From Gnetum montanum (taxonomy: Eukaryota; Streptophyta; Gnetopsida; Gnetales; Gnetaceae), in NCBI GenBank assembly GCA_015680685.1, contig MNCI01007630.1:321125-376889 (forward strand): DNA of 55,765 nucleotides, written 5' to 3'. This document shows positions 31,676-43,020 of this stretch, one piece after another. The notes beneath the pieces were generated by a model that saw nothing but the letters and a program-made list of their open reading frames with translations, did not search any database and was not told the origin of the DNA. The number at the start of each line of letters is the position of its first letter. Position 1 is the stretch's first letter. The position numbers were made by a program, and so were the translations under genes.

Positions 31676-33420
31676 ATGGAAATCCATCATGACCTCTCCA
31701 CGTCCTTAACATTGGCAGGTCCACACGGCAAGCTCGTGAGGCAGTTGAACCCCAACATGATCTACTGGGGGTCAACTGTAGCTAGCACTATAGCAGCCTT
31801 AGAAGCATCCCTAGACTAGCCTGAGCATCTTGTCCAAGCCCTACTGAGGATATAATCGACGATCCTTTCATTGAGACACCTGTGACAACATCTAAGGGGG
31901 AGGTAAAAACATTAAAACTCAGCTTCCTCCTAGACACACAGATGCACAAAAACATAACCAAGATTCTGCAAGACAACATTGATGTCTTCGCATGGTTGTA
32001 CAGTGACATGCCAAGTCTAGATCCGTAGCTGATACAACACAACATCATCCTAGACCCACACATGAAGGTAGTCAAGTAGAAGGCTCGCAAAGTTAAGCCG
32101 AAAATTGCACTAGCCGTGAGGGATGAAATCACCAAGCTAGTTTCATCCACATAGTTGACTACTCGAAATAGGTGTCCAACATCATTATGGTTTTGAAGAA
32201 AATAGGAGGAATACAAATCTGTATTAACTTCCAGGATCTGAAAAAAAGTAATAATCAAAGACGATTTCCCACTTCCAAGCATCGATCAGCTCATCAACAC
32301 CATGGTTGGTCATGCCCTGCTATCCTTCATGGATGGCTTCTTTAGATACAATCAAATCTGCATTAACCCAGAGCATCAGCTAATGAAAACCTTCATGACC
32401 GCATTAGGTACCTTCTGCTACACCATGATGCCTTTCGGGCTCAAGAATGCTGGAGCAACCTACCAGCAGGCCATGACCTACATCTTTAGTGACTACATCC
32501 TAGAAACATTAAACGACTACATGGATGATATAGCAGTCAAGTCCAAGGAGGTAGTTGATCACCCACGTGATCTAGGGGTAGTCCTCAAGTGCTGTCAAAT
32601 GCATGACTTACATCTCAATCCTAAGAAGTGTGTCTTCGAGGTGAAAACCGAGTGCATGTTAGGGTTCGTGGTATCGGAGGCTGGAATACGGGTGGACCTT
32701 GACAAAGTTAAGGTCATCGTCAACCTAGAACCTGTCACAAACCTTAAGGAGTTACATGGTTTGTAAGGTAGGGTGAAATTCATTCGAAGGTTTATAGCAA
32801 GGTTGACTGACAAGTTACACCCCATGCAACATCTTCTAAAGAAGGGGGCTAACTTGAAGTGGAAAACCCAGTGTCAATAAGCCTTCGATGACCTGAAGAA
32901 GGAGCTTTTACACCTCCCAACTGTGCATCCGCCACAAAAGGATAAACCCTTCTTCATCTACCTCACCACCTCTAACACATCTATTGTAGAACCGCTATGT
33001 CAGAAATGAAACAATCGTTCTGAGATACCAGTGTATTATCTGAGTCATGCACTCATAGCGCATGAGGTGAAATACAATGAAATGTAAAGGAATTGCCTTG
33101 CCTTAGTGTTCACACTAAAAAAGTGGAGGCATTACCTATTTCGCAGTACAACTAACATCATTTTCAAAAGCAACATACTTTGGGATATCACTAACAACCT
33201 ATACAAAAGTAGCAGGATAACCCGATGAAAGGCAATAACCATAGAGTTCAATTTACACTATGTAAGTCAATCGTTGACGAAGGGTCAAGCCATAGCGATC
33301 CAACTCATGGCCTCATCGATCGACGACCAAGCAACTATAGATACCGAATTCCTAAACAAGCATGTTAGCATTATCAACACCATCCCATTGCATCTTGAAC
33401 CCCTTTACACTTCAATAATG
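31676..33420 (+). pseudogene. Tat-5 reverse transcriptase and first RNase H
   Basis: A possible start is ATG 31676, twelve bases after a splice-acceptor-like TTTTGGCAG; the frame runs through a second ATG at 31757. The pre-RT segment GEVKTLKLSFLLDTQ and VFAWLYSDMPSLDP matches Tat-2. The RT core is LLSFMDGFFRYNQICINPEH, MMPFGLKNAGATYQQAM and the catalytic NDYMDDIAVKSK (about 32512-32545). It continues with LNPKKCVFEVKTECMLGFVV and RNase H (KPFFIYLTTSNTSI, then IPVYYLSHALIAHEVKYNEM). TAG at 32026-32028 stands where Tat-2 has CAA; TAG near 32077 and TAA near 32763 also break it, and the frame shifts near 32130-32280. Confidence 0.92.
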
Positions 33421-33463
33421 CCTCAATCGTGCCGCTGCCATCATCACATTCCTCTCTAGGGAA

Positions 33464-33900
33464 ATGCACCCATCTTCTTATCATTTTGCGATCCCCTACA
33501 CCAATAATGTGGAAAATTATGAGTGTTTATTTAGAGGCCTCTTAACTACTCAAGCACTGCGCATACAACACCTGGTGATCCACAGAGATTCACAACTAGT
33601 TGTGAATCAAATCACTAAGGTCTACGCCTGCAAGGCTACACATATACAACCCTACTGAGACCTAGCAAAAATCCTGCTTAAGCAATTTGCAACAATAGAT
33701 ATGCAACACATGCCATGCAATGAGAACACCATGGCAAATGCCTTAGCTACCCTAGCACTAAACATTCCATCACGTTCCTTTGCAAGTCTACCAACTTCAA
33801 TTATCGAATGCACTGAGCCTATCACTCAAGTGGGACACGTGGCCTTTGTCAATGCTATGGATACCTAGGAGCATTACGCCAACATTAAATCTTACCTACA
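33464..33900 (+). pseudogene. Tat-5 second RNase H
   Basis: YTNNVENYECLFRGLLTTQA, LVIHRDSQLVVNQITKVYAC, DLAKILLKQF and NTMANALATLALNI follow the same order as the Tat-2 second RNase H at 4933-5240. The last aspartate of the ADAL motif is asparagine (MANAL), and a TGA interrupts near 33657. This dual RNase H arrangement supports Tat-lineage membership. Confidence 0.85.
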
Positions 33901-34039
33901 ACAGGGTGAACCATCAAGTGGATTGACATCTGCCCAGAGAGATGTAATCCGTAAGCATGCCTAGCAATACGTGCTCATGGGAAATGATGCCCTATGCCGA
34001 TGTTCCTACGAAGGGATACTATTGACATGTGTGGATGGG

Positions 34040-35104
34040 GAGTAGGTGTAGAAGGTAGTTGATGAAGTGCATGATGGGTTGTGCGGTGGACACATAGCAC
34101 CTAGGGTTATGACTATGAAAATTAGATGCCTAGGATACTACTGGCCCCACATGGAGCATGACTACCTGTCAAAAGTCAACACGTGTGACATGTGCCAGAG
34201 ATACGTAAATCTCATACACGTACCACCCATGGACCTACACCCAATGCAGATAACATGGCCTTTCCAACAATGGGGACTAGCCCTCATAGGACCTATCATT
34301 CCTAAGTCCTCTGCAGGGCATAGTTTCATTATCACCACCATTGAGTATTTTACTAAGTGGGTGGAAACCATCATCCTAAGGAAGAAAATGTCTAAGAAAA
34401 TTTGCCACTTCATCCTAGACAACATCATAATGAGATTTGGGCTTCCAATGACTATTGTGAACGACAATGTGCCACAGTTCAGCAGTACAGAAACCTAAAC
34501 CTTCTACAACTACTTAGGCATCAGGCAATCATTCTCCTCCCCCTATTATCTACAGGAAAACGAACAAGCGTAGCTACAAATAAATCCATCATCAACTTGC
34601 TGAAGTGGATGCTTAGCAACAGCAAGAGGTAGTGACATGAGCAAATCCTCTATGTTCTGTGGGCCTACCAGACGACGTACCGGACTGCAACAAGTAAAAC
34701 CCCTTACAACCTTGTTTATGAATCTGAAGCTGTGTTGCCTCTTGAGTTGTAGGTACCATCACTCCGGATGATCTTATCTTATGTCGTGAGCAAAGCCTAG
34801 AACAACAAGTCATGGATCATCAAGCTCGACTCAATACAGGAGGAGCGCGTGCAGACACTAAGTTGCATAGAACACTACCAGAGCAAGCAGCAGCAAAAGC
34901 ACCATGTAGACATGCATCAGCAGCTAGTGTATAGGGGAGACCTCATCCTCAAGGCCATCTGTGAGCAAATTCTCAACCAACTAGGAAGGTCCTTATATGG
35001 TTACTAAAGCCTTTGAGAATGGAGCCTTCAAGCTGGCAAACCTGGATAGCAATGAGTTTACTAACCTAGTGAATCACTTGCACCTCAAGCTGTACTACAT
35101 CTGA
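34040..35104 (+). pseudogene. Tat-5 integrase
   Basis: The HHCC finger is present: VHDGLCGGHIAP, then GYYWPHMEHDYLSKV, CDMCQRY. The core is damaged: GLALIGPI has alanine for the first aspartate, NDNVPQF replaces TDNGPQF, and the glutamate segment is shifted out of frame near 34550. The C-terminal part is readable at the end: EGPYMVTKAFENGAFKLANL and NHLHLKLYYI, with TGA at 35102-35104. TAG at 34750-34752 sits at the codon that is CAG in Tat-1 (353-355). Confidence 0.9.
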
Positions 35105-35107
35105 AGC

Positions 35108-35460
35108 ATGGCAGCAATGAGCATCATCTACTATGACATTAAATTGATAACAACAGGCAACTATCCGCTACGACGTGAAACTGTCATAGGCAAGCGAGCG
35201 TCCACGACGATGTCAAATTGGCACAGCTACAACAACATCCTCTATGATGATAAACTAGAAACAATAGGAAGCAGCGTCTACTATGACATTAAACTGGCAC
35301 AAGTAGTCCGCTATGACTATAAACTGGCATGACACGTCCACTATGATGTTAAACTAGCATGTATGGTCTACTGGGACCTTAAAAAAGCACAGTCGTCCAT
35401 TGGGACCTTAAACCAACACATGGTCTACTGACACATTAAACTAGGTTCGCATCACATCCC
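35108..35460 (+). repeat. Tat-5 minisatellite spacer 3 (after integrase)
   Basis: About eight units such as CTATGACATTAAACTGGCA and CTATGATGTTAAACTAGCA, alternating with GTCTACT or GTCCACT. They start a few bases after the integrase stop, as in Tat-1 and Tat-2. Confidence 0.85.
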
Positions 35461-36179
35461 TAACGTGCATTTGCACCGAGTACACATTGAATGAGCCTAT
35501 GCAGTGTTGACATGTGGGTGGCACATTGTAGTTCTGGAATGTGGTTTGCGATGCAATGGGGACATGCTCTGGAAAGCACGTGATGCCACAACCCTTGGCA
35601 TTGTGCTAACCCTTCGGAGATGTCGTACAACATTGCATTGGCCCTTCGTACCTATCGTCGCCACGGCCCCTTGCCCTGATGGTAGTTCCTTGGCCAGTGC
35701 CTACAGTTAGAGTTTTGGAAGTATTGTGGCCCAGCCAAAATATTGTTATCCTCTGGTCCCCTACCAATGATGTTCAACAATGTGGTAGCTGATCCCATAG
35801 CTGAACTAAGAACGCATGCCCTTGGCAGGGATTCCAATGCATTCACACTTACAGTGGTGCCTCTGAGGCCAGTTCCTCCATGTCGATGCTGCCAAGGCCA
35901 CTGCTGGCCTTCCTACTTTGGACATCATAAATCAGCAATGATGTCCAATATCTTTGCCGTCCGAAGAGGGATTCAGCTAAACCTCATCTTTACCCTTCTC
36001 CTGTGTCTCCTGCCTCGCTGCTTCACCTTTTCACTCCAATGCAACACTCTCAAGTGTAGCCAAGCGACGTCTTGAAATTCACCGAGCGACAATGTCAGCA
36101 TTTTATCCTCTATGGTGTTTCATATTCTTTATCAATGTCTGTCGAGCCCATTCCCCAAACATCGACAAAGAGGGACCAA
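35461..36179 (+). other. Tat-5 3' UTR with polypurine tract
   Basis: No convincing gene is seen. The end is collinear with the Tat-1 and Tat-2 3' UTRs. The polypurine tract CAAAGAGGGACC is at 36166-36177, followed by AA and the LTR. Confidence 0.75.
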
Positions 36180-37715
36180 TGAAACACCCAAAAAATTTGA
36201 AGGCATGCTTGCTTCACTAGGCCTTGCAATTCGCACAGCACTACTGCAGTTGTTTGGGAGGAGAATTTAGGTCGACCAATTTGGAAAATCTTCTAATTTA
36301 GGTGTAAACAGGCTCTATGGATCATATTTCCTATCCACCTAAGTAGTTTACCTAGCTGACAACTTATTTAGAAGCAATACGTGGAGTTGACAGCAGTGCT
36401 CAGGATGCGCGAAAAAGTTCAGAAAGTTTTCAAAGTTACGAAGTTTGCTACGCTATGCCACGCCTCGCTATGTAGCGTAGAAAGCTTTAGAAAATGATTA
36501 CAGAATGAAGTGTCATGCTACGCAGCATAGCACAGTGTAGCAAAACCTAGATGATTGGTTCCCTCGCCTGACTTCAAGTCCTTCAACAATGTCTCTTTCC
36601 ATCAAAAAGCGGTGGACCATGTTTGCTGCTACGCTACACTGAGCTACATGGCTTAGCAAGCCATAGCAATTCTATGAAGGTGATAGAAGGCAACTCAAAG
36701 GGTAGGATCAAGAAGTTCACAAGTGTCGTAGGGTAGGAGGAAAATTTTGTAGATTGGCAAAGTTTTTGCGACTAAGGCTAGTCGTTAGGCTATGTAGCGT
36801 AGCAAGTATGCAACACACATATAGCGAAACACAAGACAACATGCTACGCTACGAAGCACAGCAAATCATGATAGGTGGTTGTGCAACATCAATGCACTTC
36901 ACCTAACTAAACCGTTGGCACACGTCTCCAGATGTTGATGACGTAATTACGGCATGGCAGGCTCATAGTTACAGCATGGAAGACTGACATTACAATGGTC
37001 ATGCATGTCCATCGGTCATGCTGGCATGTGCAGCGTAGACAAGTCAATGTGGGCCCAAAGCACATGGTGTCCAAACCATCCTTTTAGCATGCCCTTAGCC
37101 CTATAAATACCTCGATGAGCAACGCTCGAATGGTTGGTCCTTGAGGTCCTTTGACAAAAAAAAACAAGTTAGCATTATAACCTCAAGCATTGTAAGCTTT
37201 CTGTTTAACACTAAAAACAATTAGCATTCTCTGTTGGCACTTTGTTCTGCCCCCCTTTTTACCACCTTGGTAGAATTTTTGCATTGTCAGCTCCTGAGTC
37301 CGCACCCAAGCGCATAGCTATCTTTGCTCTACATGTCTCGGTTACTCTCAGGATCTCTGCACTCCTCAACGCTATGCAACTAACTCTATCCATATTGGCA
37401 AAGAAAACTTGTAGCTTTAGAGTGATGCATTTCTCTAACAGCATTTTAATTTGTTTCTTGCCATTACTGCATTTTATACTATTCTCTGTTTCCTTTGCAT
37501 TCAAGCATTATTTCGTACTATCATTTCCATTTTCAAACCACATGTTGCAAAAGGCTCTATAGACCTCGACTAAGTTCCTGTCTGATTGACCAGACTATTT
37601 AGCATGCTCCATATCCATTCCATCTAGCATGGCACTCCCACGAATATAGGGTTAAGACTATCATGACCGGCAATCCCTCGGTGTTTTCCAGCTGTTGACA
37701 TTTTCATTTACTACA
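36180..37715 (+). repeat. Tat-5 3' LTR (type II)
   Basis: TGAAACACCCAAAAAATTTG to TTTACTACA, 1536 bp, collinear with the 5' LTR with many substitutions and small indels. TATA box at 37102-37109. CATCC follows immediately as target duplication. Confidence 0.9.
37102..37109 (+). promoter_or_regulatory. TATA box of Tat-5 3' LTR
   Basis: TATAAATA in the context GCCCTATAAATACCTC. Confidence 0.75.
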
Positions 37716-38860
37716 CATCCGATGATATCAGGTACCCAGTATCATCACTTATGCTCTAATCTTGGGGATCCATTATTGTGACCTATGTAAAACATGATTT
37801 ATCATACCTCCTCAACTAAATGAAAACTTTTCCTTGAGTAAACAAAAGAAGGAAGAAGTACTATACAAAATATCAAGAAGGTATGAGATTATTGACTGAC
37901 TCTAACTACTAACTAACTCTAAGTGCCACATTACAAAATTTTATTCAAGTGGATGTAGATAAAATGATAAAGTGACAAAAAGACTAAATAGGCATTGAAG
38001 AAAATAAAATTTACAAAGGTCTTTGAAAAGTCACCAAAGATGATTCTTCTTGTTATCACTAGCAATGGTAGACTTTCAACCTTGATTGTTATGTTGATGC
38101 TTCTTTGGCTATGTAGAACATTCTTGAAGGATGGACTAAAATTTTTTCTCATGGTCCCATGAATTGAGCAATCATGTGATGTTTGAGTTGTTATCCTATA
38201 TGTGTTATTATTTGTCTATGGGCATATCCTCCATTGTCCCTCTCTTGGCTTCATTTTATTACATGGAAAAAGGCCTTCGTCCCTAGGAATTTCTTTTAGC
38301 ATTACTTACAGTCACCAAAAGATCAACATTAGTTTTGGTAAATTTTATTTAATAATTATCCCTTTCCAGATCCTTCAGTTTGCATTTAAGCACAAGGTGA
38401 TGAAAATGTTCTATGCCCAAGCCTATGAGATAAATAAAATCATCAAGATATTTATATTATTCTAATCAATTATTATTAGTTACCATGATGTTCAAAAATA
38501 GGATCTTGAAAAAATTTTCAAAAATTTTAAAAAGATTTCAATGAAGACATTCCTAACCCTCATGATTAATGAACATAACTTCAAAATTGAAAACCAAAGG
38601 TCTAATGTAGAAAATGACCAACAAAGTATTCGGAAGTTCGAGGATATTAAGATAAATAAGTAGGAAAAAATAATTAAAATTAATAAGAAGTAGTCCAAAA
38701 AACATGTATAAATTTAGAGAAATTGTCATTGATGTTTTGGAAGAAGTGAAGGTTATTTCAAAGCCATGATTAATAAAAGTTATGCAAGTCGCTCCTCCCC
38801 AAAGCAGGCTCCTACCATAATGCCCTTGCATAACCACTTCTATAGATGTTTTTGGGCACC
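37716..38860. other. AT-rich DNA after Tat-5, probably the rest of Ath-1
   Basis: By nesting logic this should resume the old Athila-like LTR cut at 20177; a weak match, GATGATATCAGG against GCGATATCG, supports this at the start. The remainder is AT-rich without motifs I can identify. The short open frames look random. Confidence 0.4.
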
Positions 38861-40139
38861 TCAGATTTGCAATGTAGATAATACCTTTGTTCCAAATGAC
38901 ACATAGCTTCCTAAGTTGGAATGTCGCACTATACTACACAAAACCAAAAGGCTCATAATTTTATGTAGCATTGAGGTGAATAATGGGATGAGAATGGATT
39001 GGGAGATTAGGATGTATGATTCTTTATCATGTCCACAATAGGTTCTTGTATCAAATGTGATTAAAATGATCAGCATACCTATTCATCCAAGTTTAGACTA
39101 AGTCCATATCATGAATAGTGACCTCACATTGATGTGTTCCTTCCTACTAACCATCATGAGTCCACAACCACCATAAAGAACAATCATCACTCCAAAAAAG
39201 AGAAGAAAAGATAAAAAGGAAGGAAGGGCCTTAGTTATAGGAGAGCCTTCAAGCATGGGTAACATGTCTTTTCAGCCCCATAACTAGTTCTTGCAGTCTA
39301 TTATTATTATGTCTAAATAGTGTGCTTTGAATTTTCATTATTATTATTTTTTGGATTTTATATTTCTTTGATTTTGGATAAGAACCACACTATAAAAAGA
39401 ATTTTAGCTTCCCATTATTGGTTGATAGTGAAGTGATGATACATTCCACATGAAGTCATAAACCACATAAAGGAAGTTAAGAAGAGAACCCAACAAGTCC
39501 CCTTGAGGTCATACCTTTTGTCATTCCCACTTGGTCATTCTCTCTTTCTTCAAGGTACAATGATCATTGATTGATTTTAGTTTTATAAAAGAAGAACCAA
39601 ATTGCTTACATGATAAAAGACCTTTTTATTTAGAGAATTGGAGGGATGGATGAGGTGGGTTCACTACTTCACACAATTAGTTACCTAATCATCTTGATAG
39701 CATAACATAAAAATCCACCACATAGTGTTGACTTCTGCATCATGACTTGACAGTATTATTAACAAAAACATAAAATACATTCATAAACATAAATAAAATG
39801 ACTCAAGAAAAGAGAAAAGTATAAAGAAAAAAAATAACAAGAAATGGAAAACATATTAAGAATCGAAAAATTTTAGAAGAAATAAGAAAAAGATAAAAAA
39901 ATTGTAAAACAAAAAGGTTAAAAATACTTATTAGTTTTTGAACCAGGATGGAGCATCTTTCCCATGACTAAACTAATGGCCACATATTCAGGAGATGGAC
40001 CACACAATCCCCTAGTTACACACCACTGATTTTCGATCTATCATCATTATTGATTCAATTAATTGCATGGCAGCATGTCTAACATTGACGATAGTCTCAT
40101 TTGGATCATTCAGAGATGTATCTTCATTAGGAAAATTTG
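38861..40139 (-). repeat. Ath-1 internal 3' region
   Basis: Collinear with the sequence next to the Ath-2 gag (50940-51690). Shared phrases are CAAGTCCCCTTGA, CATGGGT...CATGTCTTTYCAG, CTTTTTATTTAGAGAATTGG against CTCTTTATTTATAGAGTGG, and long A-rich stretches before CATGACTAAACT against CATAACTAAACG. So an older, decayed relative of Ath-2 lies here in the same orientation. Its gag is lost: Tat-6 sequence begins at about 40140. Confidence 0.65.
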
Positions 40140-40250
40140 TACTACTCAAACAAATTTGCAAAAGGTGTCATTATTCTGACACTTAGGCAAATTTGTAGTC
40201 AAGATGCTATAGCCAAATTTTGTGGTGTTTCATTAGACCCTCTTTGTTGA
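40140..40250 (-). repeat. Tat-6 3' LTR stub and polypurine tract
   Basis: Reverse strand: AACAAAGAGGGTC (about 40236-40248) then TGAAACACCACAAAATTTGG from 40232 downwards. About 90 bp of type III LTR start remain, with the AAATTTG...AGTGTC phrase of Tat-4. Confidence 0.72.
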
Positions 40251-41380
40251 CATTTGGATTAGTGGCCCAAGAGATGTCAACAAAGAACAATAAAACACCA
40301 TAGTAGACTTGGCACCAACATCACTATTACATGTGTGGTCAGATGTCACTACACCATGCTCAAGAGTGTTTTGGATAGTGGTATGCAAAAGTGTAGGCAA
40401 TATGTTAGGCGGAATGAAATGCAAAAAAGGGAGATGGGAAGTGAACAAGATGTCAAGATGTGGGATGTGAAGTTAGCATGGCTGATGATGACCATGGCAC
40501 TAGGGTGGCTTGCCCCTAAAAAACATTGACGTCTCATTGGAGTGTTCATGAGAGAGTGACTGTGGAGATTCAAGATTGGGTCAATTACAAAATTATAGTG
40601 TGCATTCTTGGGAATGTGCTTTTTCCTATTCTTTTTTTTTCTTAGATTTTTTTATCTTTTGTGCATTTTTCTCTTTACCTTTTGCTATAGGGTGAACCTA
40701 CGTTTGGTTCTGTATAATGCTAGATGTCAATTGCAAGGTGCTGGCCATTGAGTGGACTATGTGCCACCTAATGGGCTTTGCTTTGATGCAACCACATTGT
40801 GTCTATATGATAGGTGTTTTCACCCTAGTATGAGTTGTGTTACATCCACCTAGGCTTTGACCAACCAATAGAGGCTCCCCATAGGACAAGTTGTGTTACA
40901 TCCACCTTGGGTTTTGTAGTTCAATTTGAAAGGTGCATGTGAGTCATAGTGCGTATGCATTAGAGGGTTTGTAACTTTGATTATGCAAGGAATTAGAGGA
41001 GATTGAAATGCAAGATTAGATGTGCATAAGCTATAATGGAATGAGGGGGATGTGTACTCTTGAGAAGCTTAGATAGTCCAATCATGCACATCGAAGCAAT
41101 TTGGCAACTTGCCACTATGATGAGATGCACCTCTATGTATCCTTCTATAGGGATTTGTCCTAAAAATACAACTGTGAGAAGACAAGAAAATCATAAAACA
41201 TGAAGTGAAAATCAAATGACAAGTGTGAAGATGTTGTAAATGCTCAAAAGGCTAAACAAGTTACAAGTGCTTAAGAAGCCAATCAAAGTGCTAAGGGCGA
41301 TGATCTACAAGCACTTCAACGGCTTCACCAATGGTAGGTGCTCCAAAAATTAGCAAAATGCCAATTTAAGTTCTTCATAG
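40251..41380. other. unassigned spacer of Tat-6
   Basis: Between the polypurine tract and the minisatellite there is about 1.1 kb that I cannot assign. It holds a T-rich run near 40625-40665 and a two-copy repeat of GAGTTGTGTTACATCCACCT / CAAGTTGTGTTACATCCACC near 40827-40910. Pol and the antisense gene, expected here by comparison with Tat-5, are absent. Confidence 0.5.
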
Positions 41381-42115
41381 TTCATGAACCTAATTTAAGG
41401 TCCTAGCAGACTATGGTGTGCTAGTTTAAAGTTTTAGCATATTGTTATGTGCTAGTTTAACATCATAGCAGATGAGCTATTGTGCTAGTTTAACATTTTG
41501 ACCCATGGATGAGTTGTGCTAGTTTTAACATCATGGCAAATGAATGTTGTGCTAGTTTATAGTCTTAGTGGACTATTATGCTAGTTTCAGCATCATGGTG
41601 AATGAGAGCTATGCTAGTTTAAAAGTCATGGTAGATGTGTGCTTACCTTGCTTCGGTGTGGTACGATGGTGCATGCTAGATATACTATGCACCTGCAAGA
41701 TCTTGCAAAAATCAACTAGCAAAAAAACATCAAAAGGCAACTATTTAAATGAAGTTAATGGATAAATGAAGATAAAGTAATATGAAAAGTGATAATCTTA
41801 GGCCGTTCCAGGTCACAGTGGTAGTTTAAGACCATTTTAGGCTACATGTGTTGCTAGTTTTGGGCCATTTTAGGCCATACATTTTAGTTTAAGGCTATGG
41901 TGGGCCATGTGTTGCTAGTTTAAGGCCATGGTGAGATATGCATTGCCCACATGTTACGTAGTGTTGCCAATTTAAGGGCATGGCAAGCTATGCATTGCTC
42001 ACTAGTTTAAGGCCGTAGTGAGCCAGAATGATGATGTTACCAGTTTAAGGCCATGGCAGGTCATAGTGATGAAAGGAAAAGTGTTGCTAATTTTAGGCAG
42101 TAGAGGGCCACACAT
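41381..42115 (-). repeat. Tat-6 minisatellite (TGCTAGTTTAA)
   Basis: More than twelve units. The first block (41390-41640) has units near 40 bp: TGTGCTAGTTTAACATCAT then GGCAGATGAG. The second block (41800-42115) reads TGCTAGTTTAAGGCCATGGT. Both are the reverse complement of the Tat core. About 155 bp without the repeat separates the two blocks. Confidence 0.88.
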
Positions 42116-42236
42116 TACTTTTGTGATTTTAATGTTTTATGATTTTTATGATTTTAATGTTTTTCATGCATAAGGTAGTGTTTGAATGCATAAACAAAGT
42201 GAATAAATGCATAGAAAAAGTCAAACAATGCATAAT

Positions 42237-43020
42237 CTAAGTAAGTAGGCTAAATGTAAATGTGTAAACAAATGCAATGCAAGCAAAATTCAAAAATGTG
42301 TTGTATGTAGCAGCAAAGTGTAGGCAAGCACCAAGTTCATTTTGAGTCAAGGGGTTCCCTTGGTCATGTAGTTGCTTTCTAATCCCATGTGAATTACGGG
42401 GCACATAGGGTCCAAGATGCACTGGGAGGTTGTTGGCTTCCAACACTCATTCGGGAGTGTTAGCCTTATGCATTTTGTTATCTGCTATAGGTTCATCACT
42501 AGGAAATTTCACCTCTAACCCTTACTTTGTATTGAGGCTGTTGATGGCCAAAGGGGTTGCATTATCACCATGGATAATGACTTCACCACATTCATATGGA
42601 AGGTGGATTTCTTAGTGGATTGGNNGGGGGGGGGCAGTGGAGAGATGGCCCGTAGCTAGGCTAGCCAAGGCATTTCCAATATCAAGTTAGAGCTGGACAT
42701 TTCCTCTATGATGGTGAATTTTGTGGAGGTGGGAAAATCCTCCCCTACCGTGCAGGCTATGTTGATGGTACCCCTGCTAAGTACACATGAAGTATTGAAC
42801 AATTTCAGGCATGCATTTTTTGTTAGCTTGATCTAGTTTGTAAGGCCTAGCTTATTGATGATGGAGTATAGAACTATGTTTGTTATTGCACCATCATCAA
42901 CATGCACCCTGTCAATCATGCATTGCCCAGCACATATGTTAATAAACATTGGAGCTATTATGACCTCCCCTCATTTAGGGTTGATCTTGATTACCTCGTT
43001 GTGAAATGCTAGGGATGTTG
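42237..43020 (-). pseudogene. Tat-6 protease region and tail
   Basis: Reverse strand: RVHVDDGAITNIVLYSIINK and LGL near 42850-42915, then TVGEDFPTSTKFTIIEEM, NLILEMPWLA, and a tail LEANNLPVHLGPYVP, HGIRKQLHDQG, then a hydrophobic end (CIAFVYTFTFSLLT) at 42237-42290. The tail matches Tat-7 (VVEANNFPKDP, HLVRKQLCDQ, TFITFVHAFTFHLLA), so it is an inherited C-terminus. The active site reads DDG as in Tat-5. An N stretch and a G run near 42624-42636 interrupt the sequence. Confidence 0.8.

Larger units (their letters stand above)
20178..37715 (+). mobile_element. Tat-5, complete 17.5-kb Ty3/Gypsy (Tat lineage) element
   Basis: The two similar LTRs (20178-21761 and 36180-37715) share ends TGAAACACCC and CTACA, and 5-bp flanks CATCT/CATCC. 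Between them lie, in order: primer-binding region, repeat-rich leader, gag, protease, a minisatellite spacer, an intron-bearing gene on the opposite strand, a second minisatellite spacer, RT, RNase H, a second RNase H, integrase, a third minisatellite spacer and a polypurine tract. The LTRs differ at many sites, so the insertion is old. All sense frames are broken. The split of protease from RT by about 5.5 kb with an antisense gene is not part of the standard Tat plan known to me. Ogre-type elements do carry an intron between protease and RT, which offers a way to join the two halves. Confidence 0.85.

Noticed and set aside
38492-39076. Hydrophobic reverse-strand frames near 38.5-39.1 kb as membrane proteins
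   Set aside because: They arise from AT-rich DNA (Phe/Leu/Ile by composition) with no motif, start context or conserved counterpart.
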